NCBI GenBank assembly: GCA_000151295.1
Contig: GG745342.1
Span: forward strand, 1,157,288 to 1,221,287
DNA: 64,000 bases
DNA from: Allomyces macrogynus ATCC 38327
Lineage: Eukaryota; Blastocladiomycota; Blastocladiomycetes; Blastocladiales; Blastocladiaceae
Reading direction: 5' to 3'
Position 1 is the stretch's first letter, and each line of letters opens with the position of its first letter. Below the pieces are notes generated by a model. That model worked only from the letters and a program-made list of their open reading frames with translations. It was not told the DNA's origin and searched no databases. The position numbers were made by a program, and so were the translations under genes. Shown piece after piece: positions 21,440 to 32,566 of the stretch.

Positions 21440-22900
21440 AGCATCATCCTGCATGCTCATTGCAGATATCAAGCTCCGCGAGCACAACGCATTACTCTTG
21501 GTGGACTCGCTGCAACTGCCATGGTTCTCCACGCCCTTCTGGGCGCTGTGCTCGACCCAGCCGTCCTTATTGGTGTTCTTGTGCAGGCCACCAGTGCTAT
21601 CATTTTCCAGTCAGTAGTTGCCCATACCCACACCAGCACCCACTCCAGCATCAAGAAAAGAATCAAGGGGCCTCGAAAAGTATCAGCAAAGAAGCGAAGC
21701 GCTGCCAATTCCTGCGATGCACCAGCACTGACTTGTGCTTGGACCAGCCAATCTACTCTTGACAAACTGTCTTCACCACCCCCACCAACAATGGCTGTGC
21801 ATCGCCATGCCTGTTGCATCGTTTGCAATGACGAGTTCATGCTGCTCGCGCCAGGTCTTGATGCGGTCGTCCCACCACCAGCACTTGAAGCATTACCTTC
21901 ACCTGCTGAGAAACAACATCCCTTGAATGACATGGCTGCACCAGTCCCACCCGCCACCATTGCACTGCTAGCAACCACAATGTCGCTGCCCTTGACTGCA
22001 AGCAGGAATGTCATGAGCTGGGCCACCACCAGAATGCAAGTACAGACAAATGTAGCAGCACATGACAGGTCAGTGTGGCCTGGCCTGTTAAGAGCAGAAC
22101 TGGCAGCAGGAGACAGTTCAACATCCCCCAGCCCATCATGGGCAGGTCCAAGAACAGGTGATGGTGCAGCATCCTCCAGCTTGCCATGGGCGGCCAGTGC
22201 ACCAACAGGTGACAGCTCAATAACTCCAATCTCATCCACATTGGAAGCACTTTCCTTGACAGCTTCTGGCTCACAAACACAGTCATTGGAACTGGCTGGC
22301 ACTTGAGCAATTAGTTGCTGTTGGACGTGTTCATGACAGGCACAGGCAGTAGCATGAGTTGTCACAATGTCATCATGCATGGCCTGGTCTAACATGTTGG
22401 TCACAGCTGGCAGCTAGTGCTTGGTCTTTTTCATTGCAGCCATGATGGTGGTTATTGGCCAGGTTCATGATTGTCAGTTGAGTTGGTGGTCATCATGGTC
22501 ATTGGACAGTTAGCCACTGGAGGTGAATGGGGTGGTCACATCAGGCAAGCTGGACTGGAAATGGCCAAGTTGATGGACAGTCTGGCCACCAGGGCTCAGG
22601 CGCTCCCAGACGGCTGGCAGAATGTCATGCTCTTGTTGTACAAAAAGCATCTATTTTCCTGGCTGACTGCCTTGGGAATCTGTCAAAAGCCATTTGGATT
22701 CAACAGAAGGGTCTTGCATTTGATGCTTGCCAGTGCTTCTCTTGCCAGCCAGATCACTTCCAGGAAACACGTCTGCAAATAGCATTTGATAAGTGTAGGT
22801 GAGTACTCACATTCCTGGGAAGAGGAGACCCCCTTTTGCTTGGCAAACAGTCACCCAGCATGAAGCTGCACTTGTTGTCTTTGCCGTTGTTTCATGCAAA
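21440..22900. other. CpG-depleted island, possible mobile-element remnant
   Basis: Base use changes abruptly here. The flanks are saturated with CG dinucleotides, but from about 21.5 kb, and most strongly 22080-22800, CG almost vanishes (I count about six in 720 bp) while CA and TG abound. On the minus strand a 311-codon frame is open (21469-22404) with a hydrophobic stretch (FVCTCILVVAQLMTFLLAV). Further upstream on that strand there are shorter frames with coding-like words (QMLFADVFPGSDLAGKRS; QQEHDILPAVWERLSP) broken by stops. This fits either a transposon or foreign segment that lost CpG through methylated-C deamination, or an element with low-CpG codon use. I recognise no transposase motif and saw no terminal repeats; a 12-bp perfect palindrome (gtgagtactcac, 22799-22810) lies near the right edge. 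Confidence 0.5.
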
Positions 22901-23414
22901 GGATGGAGCCGAGTCGCTGTTGTCGCGGAAGAGCAGTATTTACTATGGGAATAGGGGCTTGGTCAGCATGTGTATTCTCCAAATTCCACCATCACTGAAA
23001 ATCCATAAACTCAGTGAAACCCATCCAGTGGGCAGACTCTGCCTACACCGCCTGCCAGTCGCGCGTCAGAGCCTCCCAACGTGGGGTCCCCAAGTTGCGC
23101 ACCCAGTCATCGCGTGAGTTGTGACCTTCCACTTGTCTGCCTTGCTCTGGAATCGCTGATCCATATATACGACTTTGCGAGCATGAGAATGCAATCGATC
23201 CCGCGCGAGTGGCAACAGGGCACGTGTGACTGACGTGGTGACGCGCTCCGCCATACCCATCCACGCGATCGCTCGCTCAGTCGACCACCGCGGCGCTGCT
23301 TGCCTGTGCGCGTCCCGCAGTCCAACGACGACGGCGACGACGACGACGCCCGCGCCGCGCCGCATAGCGCTCGCGCACTGCCGGCACGACACGAACGCGC
23401 CCAACTCCCGCGCT

Positions 23415-25274
23415 ATGCTGCCCGGACACGCGTCCGCTGGCGGCCCCCCACCCGACACGCCGGCAGCACCCACTCACCCACTGCTGCCGGCCGCGCCGTC
23501 GACTGGCACGCCCTCAACGCCGTCGCTGCCGCACTTTGACCCCTTTCATGCGCTCCTGGCCAATGCCACTGCCGCAGCCGCGCCGTCCGCCGCCACCAGC
23601 TTGCCGGCGCTGCGCGCGCAGCTGAGCCAGCTCCTGCTCGTAAACGGCGAACTCATGACCATGGCCGCCAAGATGAACTGCCTGCTCATCGAACTGCAGC
23701 GACAACTGAACCACGTCGCCTTGCCCGAGCCCGCCGCACCCGTCCATACGCTCGCGCCTGCCGTGCACTCGCGCGCGCCGTCGGTCGCGTCGTCAATCCC
23801 GCTGCTGCACCTGCCTCCAGCGCCGCTGGTCCCCGTACACGATGCGGCCCCGAGCTCATCGCGGGCCGGGCCTTCCTCAGAGCCGTCGACCGCACCCGCA
23901 CCCGATGCTGGTCTGGCTCCGAGTCCTCAACTGGTTCCCGATCACGCGCCGCACGTGCCGCCGCTCTCCCCACCACCCCCGCCACCGCTTGTGCGCCGCC
24001 ACGCGCGCCGCGACTCGACCGTGTCGTCGTCGAGCTATTCGCGACGCGTTTCGCGTGACCGGGACCGCGACCGCGACCAATATCGTGATCGAGACCGATC
24101 CCGCTCGCGCCCGCGGTACTGGGACCGAGAGCGCGACCGAGACCGCGAGTACCGCGGCTACCGCGACCGTGGACGCGACTGCAGTCGAGAATGGAGCCGG
24201 GATCGCGATCGCGACCGAGACAGCGCGCGGCAGTCGCGCACCTCGGGCGGTCCTTCACGCGCGCGCGACCGGGACTATGATTGGGCCCCACACGCGTGGC
24301 ATCGGTCCGACAGTATCGCGCGCGGCCCACCGGGCGACGACCGCCGTTTGGACCGCGACCGTCCACGGCCGCCGCTGGTGGGCACCGAGTCCAGTCGACC
24401 GAGTACCAGGACTGCGCCGGATCAGGAGGCCATCGCGACTGGTCCAGACCTCGCAGCCCCGGATCACGCTCCCATCGCGCCGCCCAGCACCGCGAGTACC
24501 GCGGCACCAGCGCCCGGCACCCCAGCGTCGACACCGGCACCACCACTGCCGTCGCATGTCGCGTCCCCACCACCGCCACCACCGCCACCACCTCGCGTCG
24601 CGTCCCCACCACCCCCATCAGCACCCCTCCCGCCGCTCCCACGCGCCGCGTTGCCTCGGCCACCCCAGCGCCCGCCGCGCCCCACTGGCCGGACCGTGTC
24701 TACCGGTTCTGGTCCAGGGTCGCGCGCACCGACCAAATTTGCCAACGCGCGGTCGCCCGCCGTCGGCACGCGGTCACCCAAGCCGACGCGCCAGAAGCGC
24801 GCGCGAGCCGCCGATCCGGTCCCGAGCGTGTCGATCCGGTACCGCGGCCCGTCCGGTCAACCCGCAGCAGCAGTCGCGGCACCGGCGCCTCGTCGCGGCG
24901 TCCCAATCGCCGTCCCGAGTCTGAACGGATCAGCCGCGTCGACTTTAACACGTGCGGCGGCGCCTCCTCCTCCAGCTGTCCGAGCGGTTGCAGCGGCTCG
25001 ACCGCCACCGGTGATGTGCACCGTTCCGCCCCCTCCCCGCGCAATCCCGCGGCGCATGGCGGCACCAAGGAATGCGGGTGGTGGTGGTGGGGATCCGTTT
25101 TTCACGTTTTCGATGAACTCGCCGCAGCGCGATCCGGCGGCGACGGCGATGGCGGCCGAGGGGATGAGCGACCCAGGCGCGTTTGCGGATCATGAGAGTG
25201 ATGGGGATGACGATGATGATGACGATGCGGTTATGGCCATGTCGTCGGATGACGACGAGGGGAGTAGCGCGTGA
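23415..25274 (+). CDS. Pro-rich protein with Arg-Asp repeats, 619 aa, function unknown
   Basis: Single open frame. ATG 23415 (MLPGHASAGGPPPDTPAAP) is preferred because upstream codons look like leader. Residues about 55-95 form a probable coiled coil with leucine spacing (LRAQLSQLLLVNGELMTMAA). From about 205 to 330 there is a long run of RD, RS and DRDR dipeptides (VSRDRDRDRDQYRDRDRSRS), the mixed-charge type found in splicing-speckle proteins such as U1-70K tails. A long Pro/Ala-rich section follows, and an acidic tail (HESDGDDDDDDDAVMAM). No RRM or other folded domain is visible. A nuclear RNA-processing role is suggested only by the RD/RS composition. The CpG-poor island lies just upstream. 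Confidence 0.7.
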   Translation: MLPGHASAGGPPPDTPAAPTHPLLPAAPSTGTPSTPSLPHFDPFHALLANATAAAAPSAATSLPALRAQLSQLLLVNGELMTMAAKMNCLLIELQRQLNHVALPEPAAPVHTLAPAVHSRAPSVASSIPLLHLPPAPLVPVHDAAPSSSRAGPSSEPSTAPAPDAGLAPSPQLVPDHAPHVPPLSPPPPPPLVRRHARRDSTVSSSSYSRRVSRDRDRDRDQYRDRDRSRSRPRYWDRERDRDREYRGYRDRGRDCSREWSRDRDRDRDSARQSRTSGGPSRARDRDYDWAPHAWHRSDSIARGPPGDDRRLDRDRPRPPLVGTESSRPSTRTAPDQEAIATGPDLAAPDHAPIAPPSTASTAAPAPGTPASTPAPPLPSHVASPPPPPPPPPRVASPPPPSAPLPPLPRAALPRPPQRPPRPTGRTVSTGSGPGSRAPTKFANARSPAVGTRSPKPTRQKRARAADPVPSVSIRYRGPSGQPAAAVAAPAPRRGVPIAVPSLNGSAASTLTRAAAPPPPAVRAVAAARPPPVMCTVPPPPRAIPRRMAAPRNAGGGGGDPFFTFSMNSPQRDPAATAMAAEGMSDPGAFADHESDGDDDDDDDAVMAMSSDDDEGSSA

Positions 25275-25872
25275 CTGGAGGGAGGAGAGCGGGGTGGAGG
25301 TTCCGGGGATCAATGGAATGGGCGTTTTGTAAAATGAATCGTTGTGGACGCGTCGCGCCAGATCAAATCGCCTCCGACGGGCAAGAAATCGATGTGCGAG
25401 CTGATCGCAGTCTGGTCGCGGCCATCAAACCGCGCATCCCAGGGCCATCGCAACGTACCTTTGAAATCAACACGACGAGGCGCCGGCCTGAGCTCATGCG
25501 CCAGGTGCAAGGGCAGCCGGGAGCGAAGCGTGCAAATCAGCGCGGCTGTTTGCTTTCCTGATACTTGCTGATGCATTTCACTGACTGATGTACCGTCAAT
25601 GATTTCGCGGGCCTGCGCTTGAAGCAGATGATTGTAATAACCTGTTGTCACGCAGATTCCTTACGAGTTTGAGCGCGCTTGGGCTACCCTGCGTCGGCGA
25701 CGACGACAACAGACGTGGTGGCAGATGAATATATTTACAAATGATCAAACACACAACCACGGCCGAGCACGAGCATTGGCCATCATGCGTGGACCTGCAC
25801 TCGTATGAACTCGGCGAAACGACAGGCTTGGCCGTGCCCTCGACTTGCACGCTTCACGACCTTGAATCCGCT
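25275..25872. other. convergent intergenic region before the secreted-protein array
   Basis: About 600 bp, moderately GC, between the end of the RD-repeat gene and the end of the first secreted-protein gene. No coding signal seen. Confidence 0.4.
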
Positions 25873-26292
25873 TCACGCCGGCACGAGCCGCACCGACTTG
25901 ACGACCAACGGCTTGGACGGGTCAGCCGGATCCGGGTAGGCCGACCCCTTGCCGTGGTAAGTCGAAATCTCAGCGACCGGCGCGCCCACACACCCCCAGT
26001 CGCGGAACAGTCGCGCCTTCCACGCATCACGGTTGTCGGGGTAGGGCGGCGACGTTTGCAGGTAGACGAACCCGTCGGTGCGCGCCTCGACTCCGCGGCA
26101 CTCGTTGAGGACAGTCTGGTAGTCGCCAAGGACTTGGATCGTCGTGGGGCCCGCGGGGGCCGACGCCCAGTAGAACGTGACAAGCGGGTCGTTGGGCGGG
26201 TACGGGCCCGGGTTCTGCCCGTTGGGTGCGGGCGCGGGGGACGCGGTCGCGGCGGTCGCGAGCAGCGCAATGAGGATGAGGTGCGGGAACAT
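25873..26292 (-). CDS. small secreted two-cysteine protein, array member 1, 139 aa
   Basis: Intronless. N terminus MFPHLILIALLATAATASPA is a clear signal peptide with cleavage likely near ATAS-PA. The mature part of about 120 residues carries the family pattern seen in all five members: PP-x-DPLV near the start, TTIQVLGDYQT, CRGVEARTDGFVYL, KARLFRDWGC, and DPADPSKPLVVKS with VRLVPA at the end. It has the two conserved cysteines (CRG and WGC), likely one disulfide. It is the most divergent member: VEART replaces LEGRE, with an NGQNPGPYPP insert after the signal. I know no named family. A predominantly beta, extracellular domain is my reading, with no enzyme motif. Confidence 0.85.
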   Translation of the reverse strand: MFPHLILIALLATAATASPAPAPNGQNPGPYPPNDPLVTFYWASAPAGPTTIQVLGDYQTVLNECRGVEARTDGFVYLQTSPPYPDNRDAWKARLFRDWGCVGAPVAEISTYHGKGSAYPDPADPSKPLVVKSVRLVPA

Positions 26293-27316
26293 GGTGTGTG
26301 GAGGGATCGCTTGCGATGGAGCGTGGGCTGCGTCGGCTGGGCCAGAGAGCTATTTATACTTGACGCTCGGCACCGCGACAAGCAGCAGCGAAAGACGAAC
26401 GGGTGCGGTTGTTTTCGAGACAAAGCGGCACGGAAATGGATGTGCGAGCGTGTTTGGGCGCACGAAGCGGCCCGGAGCGACGCGTCGCGTATGCTGTCGA
26501 CGGCATCGACACCACAGACGCCTGCAGCACATTCGCGTGCAGGTCCGCGACGCGTTGACGACACGTTGGCCGCTTCATCATGCAGAGCCAGGGGCCGCTC
26601 CAAGCACACGGGCAGGAGCAAAAGAGCAACATGATCAGATCGACGCGAGCGACGCTCGCTTAGATCCATCCTGCATGGAACCAGACTGTACGAACACGCG
26701 ATGTGGTTCGTTGTGGAAACGCGCACCGGTGCGCAGCGCTTGCTGCTTGTGGAACGGAAATTGCAAGTTGATTGACGGTGGATCTTGGTCAGCCGCGGAC
26801 AGCAGGGCAGGCAAGGACGGTGAAACGAAGACGCGACGCGACGCGACGCGACGTATGTGCCGCTGCTGATCTTTTGTGGCGTGGACCTGGTCGGAGTTCC
26901 CCCCACTCAGAAGAGTTGTCTGCCGATGCGGGCGCAGGAACCAGGACGTTTGTGGTTCTGATGTCATCGCTACCCCTTTGTCGGTGGTGCCAACGACCGA
27001 CATATCACACAAAGTACGAAGCGCTCAAAATGAATTCACTGTCGCACTTTGCGTTGAACCAGACCTGCACAGCGATTCGCAACCGACTGAGACAGTAGAC
27101 TTTCAAATGTGATGCCCAATGAGATTGACATTCTTTTTATACATGACGCCGCGTCCGAAGCCACACATTGGGCGACAAGTATGCGGAAATAGGAGGGTGG
27201 AGAGGGATGTGGAGGGAAGTATGAAAACAACGGCACTCGCCAGGAGTGCCGACGACGCCAAGGATATCAGAGGCACGATCACTTGGTTGCGCAACGCGCA
27301 ACGATCAACGACAAAT
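26293..27316. other. spacer between array members 1 and 2
   Basis: About 1 kb. It holds the promoter of member 1 and a short GACGC pentanucleotide repeat (about 26829-26852). No further gene seen. Confidence 0.4.
26351..26358 (-). promoter_or_regulatory. TATA box of array member 1
   Basis: TATAAATA on the minus strand, 59-66 bp upstream of the start codon at 26292. The best TATA match among the five members. Confidence 0.6.
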
Positions 27317-27745
27317 CTACGACGTCTTGGCCGGCACAAACGAGAGCGACTTGACGACGAGCGGCTTCTTGGGGTCGGCCGGGTCCATGAACGTGATCCC
27401 TTGGCGCGTGTGCCACGACGACATCTGGACGGCGGGCTCGCCCGTGCAGCCCCAGTCGCGGTAGAGCTTGACGTCCCACGCCGTCGACCAGTCCGAGTAC
27501 GGCGGCTGCGTCTGCAGGAGCAGGAACCCGTCTTCGCGCCCTTCCAGCCCGCGGCACTGGCCCTGAGCCGTCTTGTAGTCGCCCGTGACTTGGATCGTCG
27601 TTGGGCCGTGCGGATCCTTGGACCAGTAGAAGACGACGAGCGGGTCGCTGGGCGGGTTCTCGCCGGCGGGCGCGGCGGCTGCAAGGGTCGCGACGGCGAG
27701 GATCACGGCGAGAGCGACGAGCAGGAGCTGGTTGGCGGTGTGCAT
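27317..27745 (-). CDS. small secreted two-cysteine protein, array member 2, 142 aa
   Basis: Intronless. Start at ATG 27745 (MHTANQLLLVALAVILAVAT), a strong signal peptide; the frame is open further up but only the downstream ATG gives the signal. The mature region shows DPLVVFYWSKDPHGPTTIQV, CRGLEGREDGFLLLQT, WDVKLYRDWGCTGEPAVQM and DPADPKKPLVVKSLSFVP. It has the same two cysteines as its paralogs. It is nearest to member 3, with long identical stretches including the signal peptide, so these two come from a recent duplication. Function unknown; secretion is the only firm inference. Confidence 0.9.
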   Translation of the reverse strand: MHTANQLLLVALAVILAVATLAAAAPAGENPPSDPLVVFYWSKDPHGPTTIQVTGDYKTAQGQCRGLEGREDGFLLLQTQPPYSDWSTAWDVKLYRDWGCTGEPAVQMSSWHTRQGITFMDPADPKKPLVVKSLSFVPAKTS

Positions 27746-27822
27746 CGTGGTTGAAAAGCGAAAAGCAAGGTGGTCGGGCTCGCAAATGCTTGAGGGTGCC
27801 ATGAGGATCACGAGTGATCTAC

Positions 27823-27830
27823 ATATATAT
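27823..27830 (-). promoter_or_regulatory. TATA-like box of array member 2
   Basis: ATATATAT run 78-85 bp upstream of ATG 27745, at a position comparable to the other four members. Confidence 0.45.
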
Positions 27831-28633
27831 GGTCCACTTGGATCGCTCTGCGTCGCCCGCGCGTCGCCTCGGTGTCCGAACGATGGATACAGAATTGGGT
27901 AACGAGCGCAAAAGCGCCCCATGACATCCAAGTACCTGGCACATCGCATGAATGCCGTTGCAAGCGTACGCTGCGGGCCGCAGTTCATACCTTTTGCAGC
28001 TTTGGGAGGCGCCAGGACCAGGTGGATGAGCGCAAAAACGACGGCGCAATGGCCAACAGTCCGGCGCCCACCCGCCGATTATGGCGTGGTCGCAGTCGCT
28101 AGCGGCACGCGCCGCTGTTGCAATTTCTGCCACGGTCGTTTTTGTCGTCGTCATGCCGGCTGCGGACCGCTTCAACAGCGCGGTCCTGCAGTACGCGTTT
28201 ACTGACTTGAACATGTTGCACGAGACATTGTAGGCCATCTCGCACCTCGGCACAGCTCATGTCGTCGCGACCCTGACACCTAGCGGACGACTCCCCACCA
28301 CGATCTGCGAGACAACGGGTATTGACCGTGATGCTTGGGCACCCGAAAGACAGCCGGCCAGTGCCAGGCACGCTGACGGATTCACATCCTTGCGCATGTG
28401 GCCGACCCAATCTGGCAACCGCGACGCGCCGAAAGGTTGCTTACACGAAGAATAGGGCGATACCCGGCACGCTCGTTGCCGACATGAGTATGAGATGAAA
28501 CGCCTGGGCATGCTCCGCTTTCCCAGGTGCTGAATGCGATATCACATTGGTGATGTTCGCTTGGCGGCAGTCGCATATGGTGGCAGCGATGCAACATCAA
28601 GCGCGCGCAACAGAGTGGACATTATGGTGGTGG

Positions 28634-28738
<105 letters not shown>

Positions 28739-29908
28739 CAAACAAAGGAACAGCGGCGGGTGATGTGTGAAATCCAGAGTGAACGCCCACCAATCCGATT
28801 TGCTCGAGATTCCTCTCTTCGCAACGCTTTAGCTGTAAGCAAACCGCGGATATCAGTCAAAATATATCCAAGTGAGCAAGCCTTAATTTCCTTGTCCAAG
28901 AAAATCGGTTGGTGCGGTGGTGAAGACTGAGCTGGGAAGGCGCGTCATGAGATACCTACCAGCATAAGCATGGCCAACCAGGCATGCTCATCTGACGCAC
29001 AAGCGCCCGTCCATAGAAACACATGCGGAAGTTCACAAATGCACGCACGGATTGTACCCCGCGGAATTAAATATCATTTAGGTCAGAAGGTATAAGCGGC
29101 AACCTGCTGATGCTGTTGGAGCAAATGACATCTCCATCGCCAGCGCAATAACGACATTCGATGTGTGTGCATAATGGACAAGGGAGTTGGAAGTGCTGAC
29201 GATGGAGACGCGCTTCTGAATACTGAATACGGGTCACGCCGTTGGCGTGTAGATCTGTTGATGCTCAGGCGGCTCTTGCTTTTCAAAGCCTTTGACAATA
29301 GATATTGGGCTGTGAGCTGCAGTGTAGGCAGAGACCAAGCGGCAATCTCCATGTCAAGGTCGGAGCAATAGGCGCAAAGACGCAATTTAATCCTGTCTGG
29401 AGGCATTTCCTCTGGCACCGGACTTGTCAGGTTGCAATCCAACAACGTCCAGGTCCAGAATGACCAGAACATGGTCAATGTACTCGTTATGTTCATGGAC
29501 TGATAAGCAATTTTCATTTGTCGGAGGACAGGTTGACGAGAGAAACACTACAAAAATATGATGCTTTTACCAGAAATGCTCCGAATAACGTAGATTTGTT
29601 TCCTGAGCGCCCCAACCCGTCGCCTTCTGTTGGATCGAGTACTCCACACTTTCAACTGTCCTCCGCACTCTAAAACATTAGCGTGGAGTGAAATATCACA
29701 GAGAATAGGCTTTGCATTATACATAATCTCCTAGCAACGCCGGGCATCAAACCACGGCACGGATGAACACGAGAAGGGTGGGAGGGGAGGGTATGCAGAC
29801 AGATTCGGAAAACAAAATGAGGTTGCGCGTAGCAAGTGACGCCGCACAAGCAACTCCACGGCGGGTTCGCGGATGAGACGCACGGGGCCAAAGTCGGCGC
29901 GTCACGGC

Positions 29909-30343
29909 TTAGGGCTGCGTCTTGGCCGCGGGCACGAACGCGAGCGACTTGACGACGAGCGGCTTCTTCGGGTCGGCCGGGTCCGGGTACGCGAGCCCCT
30001 GCAGCGAGTGGTACGAGTTGAGCTCGGCAACGGGCTCGCCCGTGCAGCCCCAGTCGCGGTAGAGCTTGACGTTCCACGCCGGCGTCCAGTCCGAGTACGG
30101 GGGCTGCGTCTGCAGGAGAAGGAAACCGTCTTCGCGGCCCTCGAGACCACGGCATTGCCCAGCGGCCGTCTGGTAGTCGCCCGTAACTTGGACCGTCGTC
30201 GGGCCATAGGGCTGCTTCACCCAGTAGAAGACGACGAGCGGGTCGTTGGGCGGGTTCTCGGAAACGGGCGCGGCGGTCGCGAGCGTCGCGACGGCAAGGA
30301 TCACGGCGAGAGCGACGAGCAGGAGCTGGTTGGCGGCGTGCAT
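29909..30343 (-). CDS. small secreted two-cysteine protein, array member 3, 144 aa
   Basis: Intronless. ATG 30343 gives MHAANQLLLVALAVILAVAT, almost identical to member 2's signal peptide. Mature pattern: PPNDPLVVFYW, GPTTVQVTGDYQTA, CRGLEGREDGFLLLQTQPPY, WNVKLYRDWGCTGEPVAEL and DPADPKKPLVVKSLAFVP, ending AAKTQP. Both family cysteines are present. The close match to member 2 extends over the whole protein, with differences concentrated after WGC and near the N terminus of the mature chain. No catalytic motif recognised. Confidence 0.9.
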   Translation of the reverse strand: MHAANQLLLVALAVILAVATLATAAPVSENPPNDPLVVFYWVKQPYGPTTVQVTGDYQTAAGQCRGLEGREDGFLLLQTQPPYSDWTPAWNVKLYRDWGCTGEPVAELNSYHSLQGLAYPDPADPKKPLVVKSLAFVPAAKTQP

Positions 30344-31404
30344 GGTGGTGGAGAAGAGAGTTGGTCGGGTCGGCAAGTCTCTGATGGGACAGAGAGGGCC
30401 GGGGAGCAGCTGAATATATGTGGGGGCGGTGGGTCCTTGAGCAGCTCGAAAATAGACGCGCGAGCAACAAACCGGCGGGCGCGCAATCACCATAATGCAA
30501 CGTTGCAGGGAAAGCCAACTGAAGCATGCGCGCGCCGCCGAAACGCGTCTGCCACGAGATGCCGCGCGAGGAACACGAAGCGGGCCGCAGTTCCCCTTGC
30601 TTCCCGCCGCCATCCCGAGGCTCCATTTCCGGCCGTGGGGGGCGCGATCCGACGTGATCGTTCAAGAACGGCGAGGGCAGTCGTTGCTCACATGCAACAC
30701 CGGAACCCGGACGGGAAAACAATGCGGTCCTTCTCATCCTGATGCGCGCTCGACCGTGGCAATCCGTTGTGTGAATGGAGCGGTCAATGACCGGCGGTGT
30801 ATCCGTATCACTGTTCAGACTTTGTTTGCACACCGTTGATGTGACGTTCCGACCGTCCATCGGAAATCCTATTGTTTCAAGCGTTGCTGCGCCCGTTACG
30901 GTGATCAAGGGGTTGAACTAGACCATGAAGCATTTTATGAGCCAGGCCCGTGCAGGCAGGTCCAACGACTTTCGATGAGAAGGAGAGTGCAACAACAACC
31001 TCGTGAACAGCAGTTGTTCGTGTCGCTGTTGTTACACGTTCACAGCTCTTTGGCTCCACCTGTCAGAGTCATGAAAAGTCGCAGTCCTGGCTGTCCTGGA
31101 GCGGCTGGCAGATGCTGGCAGGCTGCAGGAGCGTTAAGACAAGAACCACCGTCGACAAATCGTTACACAAATTGTATTTACACTCGACTCTCGCTCTGGA
31201 CCTGGCCTGAACGTGCTTCTGGACGGGACCATTTGGAAAAAAATGCAAAACACACGGCTGCAACTTTCGATTGCGACCCGCAACAAGCGGGAAAAAAAAA
31301 CGCGAAATATACAACAATTTCCGATGGATCAAACAACGCTGATCACGACGGCCGATCACGTACGTGTTCCACGGCCAACGTCCAACGCCAAACGCGCTGC
31401 ACTT
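30344..31404. other. spacer between array members 3 and 4
   Basis: About 1.06 kb. Contains the promoter of member 3. No gene or repeat recognised. Confidence 0.4.
30413..30419 (-). promoter_or_regulatory. TATA-like box of array member 3
   Basis: ATATATT on the minus strand about 70-76 bp upstream of ATG 30343. Confidence 0.4.
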
Positions 31405-31845
31405 TTAGAAGGGCACAAATGAGACCGACTTGACAACGAGCGGCTTGGAGCGGTCGGCCGGGTCGGCCATCGGAATATGCGGGCGCACGCCGTCGTAGAC
31501 GGTCAACTCGGCCGCGGGCGCGCCGACACAGCCCCAGTCGCGGTACAGGCGGACCTTCCAGGCCGGCCTCAAGTTGTCGTAGGTCGGCCACGTATGCATG
31601 TAGATAAATCCGTCCTCGCGGCCTTCGAGCCCGCGGCACTGACCTGTCGCCGTCGCGTAATCGCCGAGCACTTGAACGGTCGACCGCATCGGCTCGTTCG
31701 CGTAGAAGATCGAGATGAGCGGGTCGTTGGGCGGGTGTTCGACTGGGGTCGTCTCCGGTGCGGGCGCCTGAGGCGCAGGCGTGGCCGCGGCAATGGCGAT
31801 CAGCGCGGCGAGAGCGACAAGCAGGAGCTGGTTGACGTTGAACAT
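31405..31845 (-). CDS. small secreted two-cysteine protein, array member 4, 146 aa
   Basis: Intronless. ATG 31845 (MFNVNQLLLVALAALIAIAA) starts a good signal peptide; an ATG seven codons upstream is possible but weakens the signal. The mature chain has a longer Pro/Glu linker (APETTPVEHPPNDPLI), then STVQVLGDYATATGQCRGLE, DGFIYMHTWPTYDN, WKVRLYRDWGCVGAPAAEL and DPADRSKPLVVKSVSFVPF. TWPTYDN and the YDGVRPH motif after the second cysteine are shared with member 5 only, so members 4 and 5 form one sub-pair and 2 and 3 another. Confidence 0.9.
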   Translation of the reverse strand: MFNVNQLLLVALAALIAIAAATPAPQAPAPETTPVEHPPNDPLISIFYANEPMRSTVQVLGDYATATGQCRGLEGREDGFIYMHTWPTYDNLRPAWKVRLYRDWGCVGAPAAELTVYDGVRPHIPMADPADRSKPLVVKSVSFVPF

Positions 31846-32566
31846 GGTGATGCTGCAGCGATGCAAAGAGGTTGAGGGTCTTCGTTGGAGTCAACGAGTG
31901 CGCGAGGGCGGAGCAGACCGGTTTATGTACTCTGTTAGAGCCGTCGGCAGGCTGCAGAGCCGACCGTGACTGCGGGGAAAAGCGAAGCGGGCATGTGCAT
32001 GCGGTCAGCCTGTGAACGAAAACGGTGAACTAACAGAGATACATCATCGTGACACTTCCGGGGCGCGTCAAGTCAAATCAAACGCGTCCCGCCCATTCAC
32101 GCGCCGCCCATGACGCTCACGTAGACCTACGCTCACGGGAAGAGAGCGCTGGTGATGAATGATTATATGATAAATCGTGGCAGAGGAGAGAGGAGCGAGA
32201 GCACTTTGGCCCGTGGAGTCTTGATCAGAACAGGTCGCTCAAATAATGGCTGGTAAGCCTACCCGATACTTTCGAGGGCTCCAGAGCCTGCGTCTCGAAC
32301 TGTGTTCGAGCTCTTCGGTTCTCCAAAAAATTCTTTATCTGCCCGGGCAACGCAGCGGAAACAGAATCAAGCTTAAGTGTGATATTGATAATATGGAATG
32401 ACAAACCCGTCGCGACCACAAACACGCCAGCTGATCAGCTCCTGATCGCGCCGGTAGTCGCAAATAGCGAACATCAACGCGCCCGGCCGTCGCCGCGTCG
32501 ATTCAACCGGGTGGAGAGCACCGAAGACACTTCGACCAACACCCTGACCGACCTCTTGTTCATCTC
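31846..32566. other. spacer between array members 4 and 5
   Basis: About 720 bp with the promoter of member 4. No other feature recognised. Confidence 0.4.
31922..31929 (-). promoter_or_regulatory. weak TATA-like box of array member 4
   Basis: TACATAAA on the minus strand 77-84 bp upstream of ATG 31845, at the spacing seen in its paralogs. Confidence 0.35.

Noticed and set aside
29083..29517. 144-codon minus-strand frame inside the secreted-protein array
   Set aside because: No signal peptide, no family motif, no splice context; composition is like the surrounding spacer.
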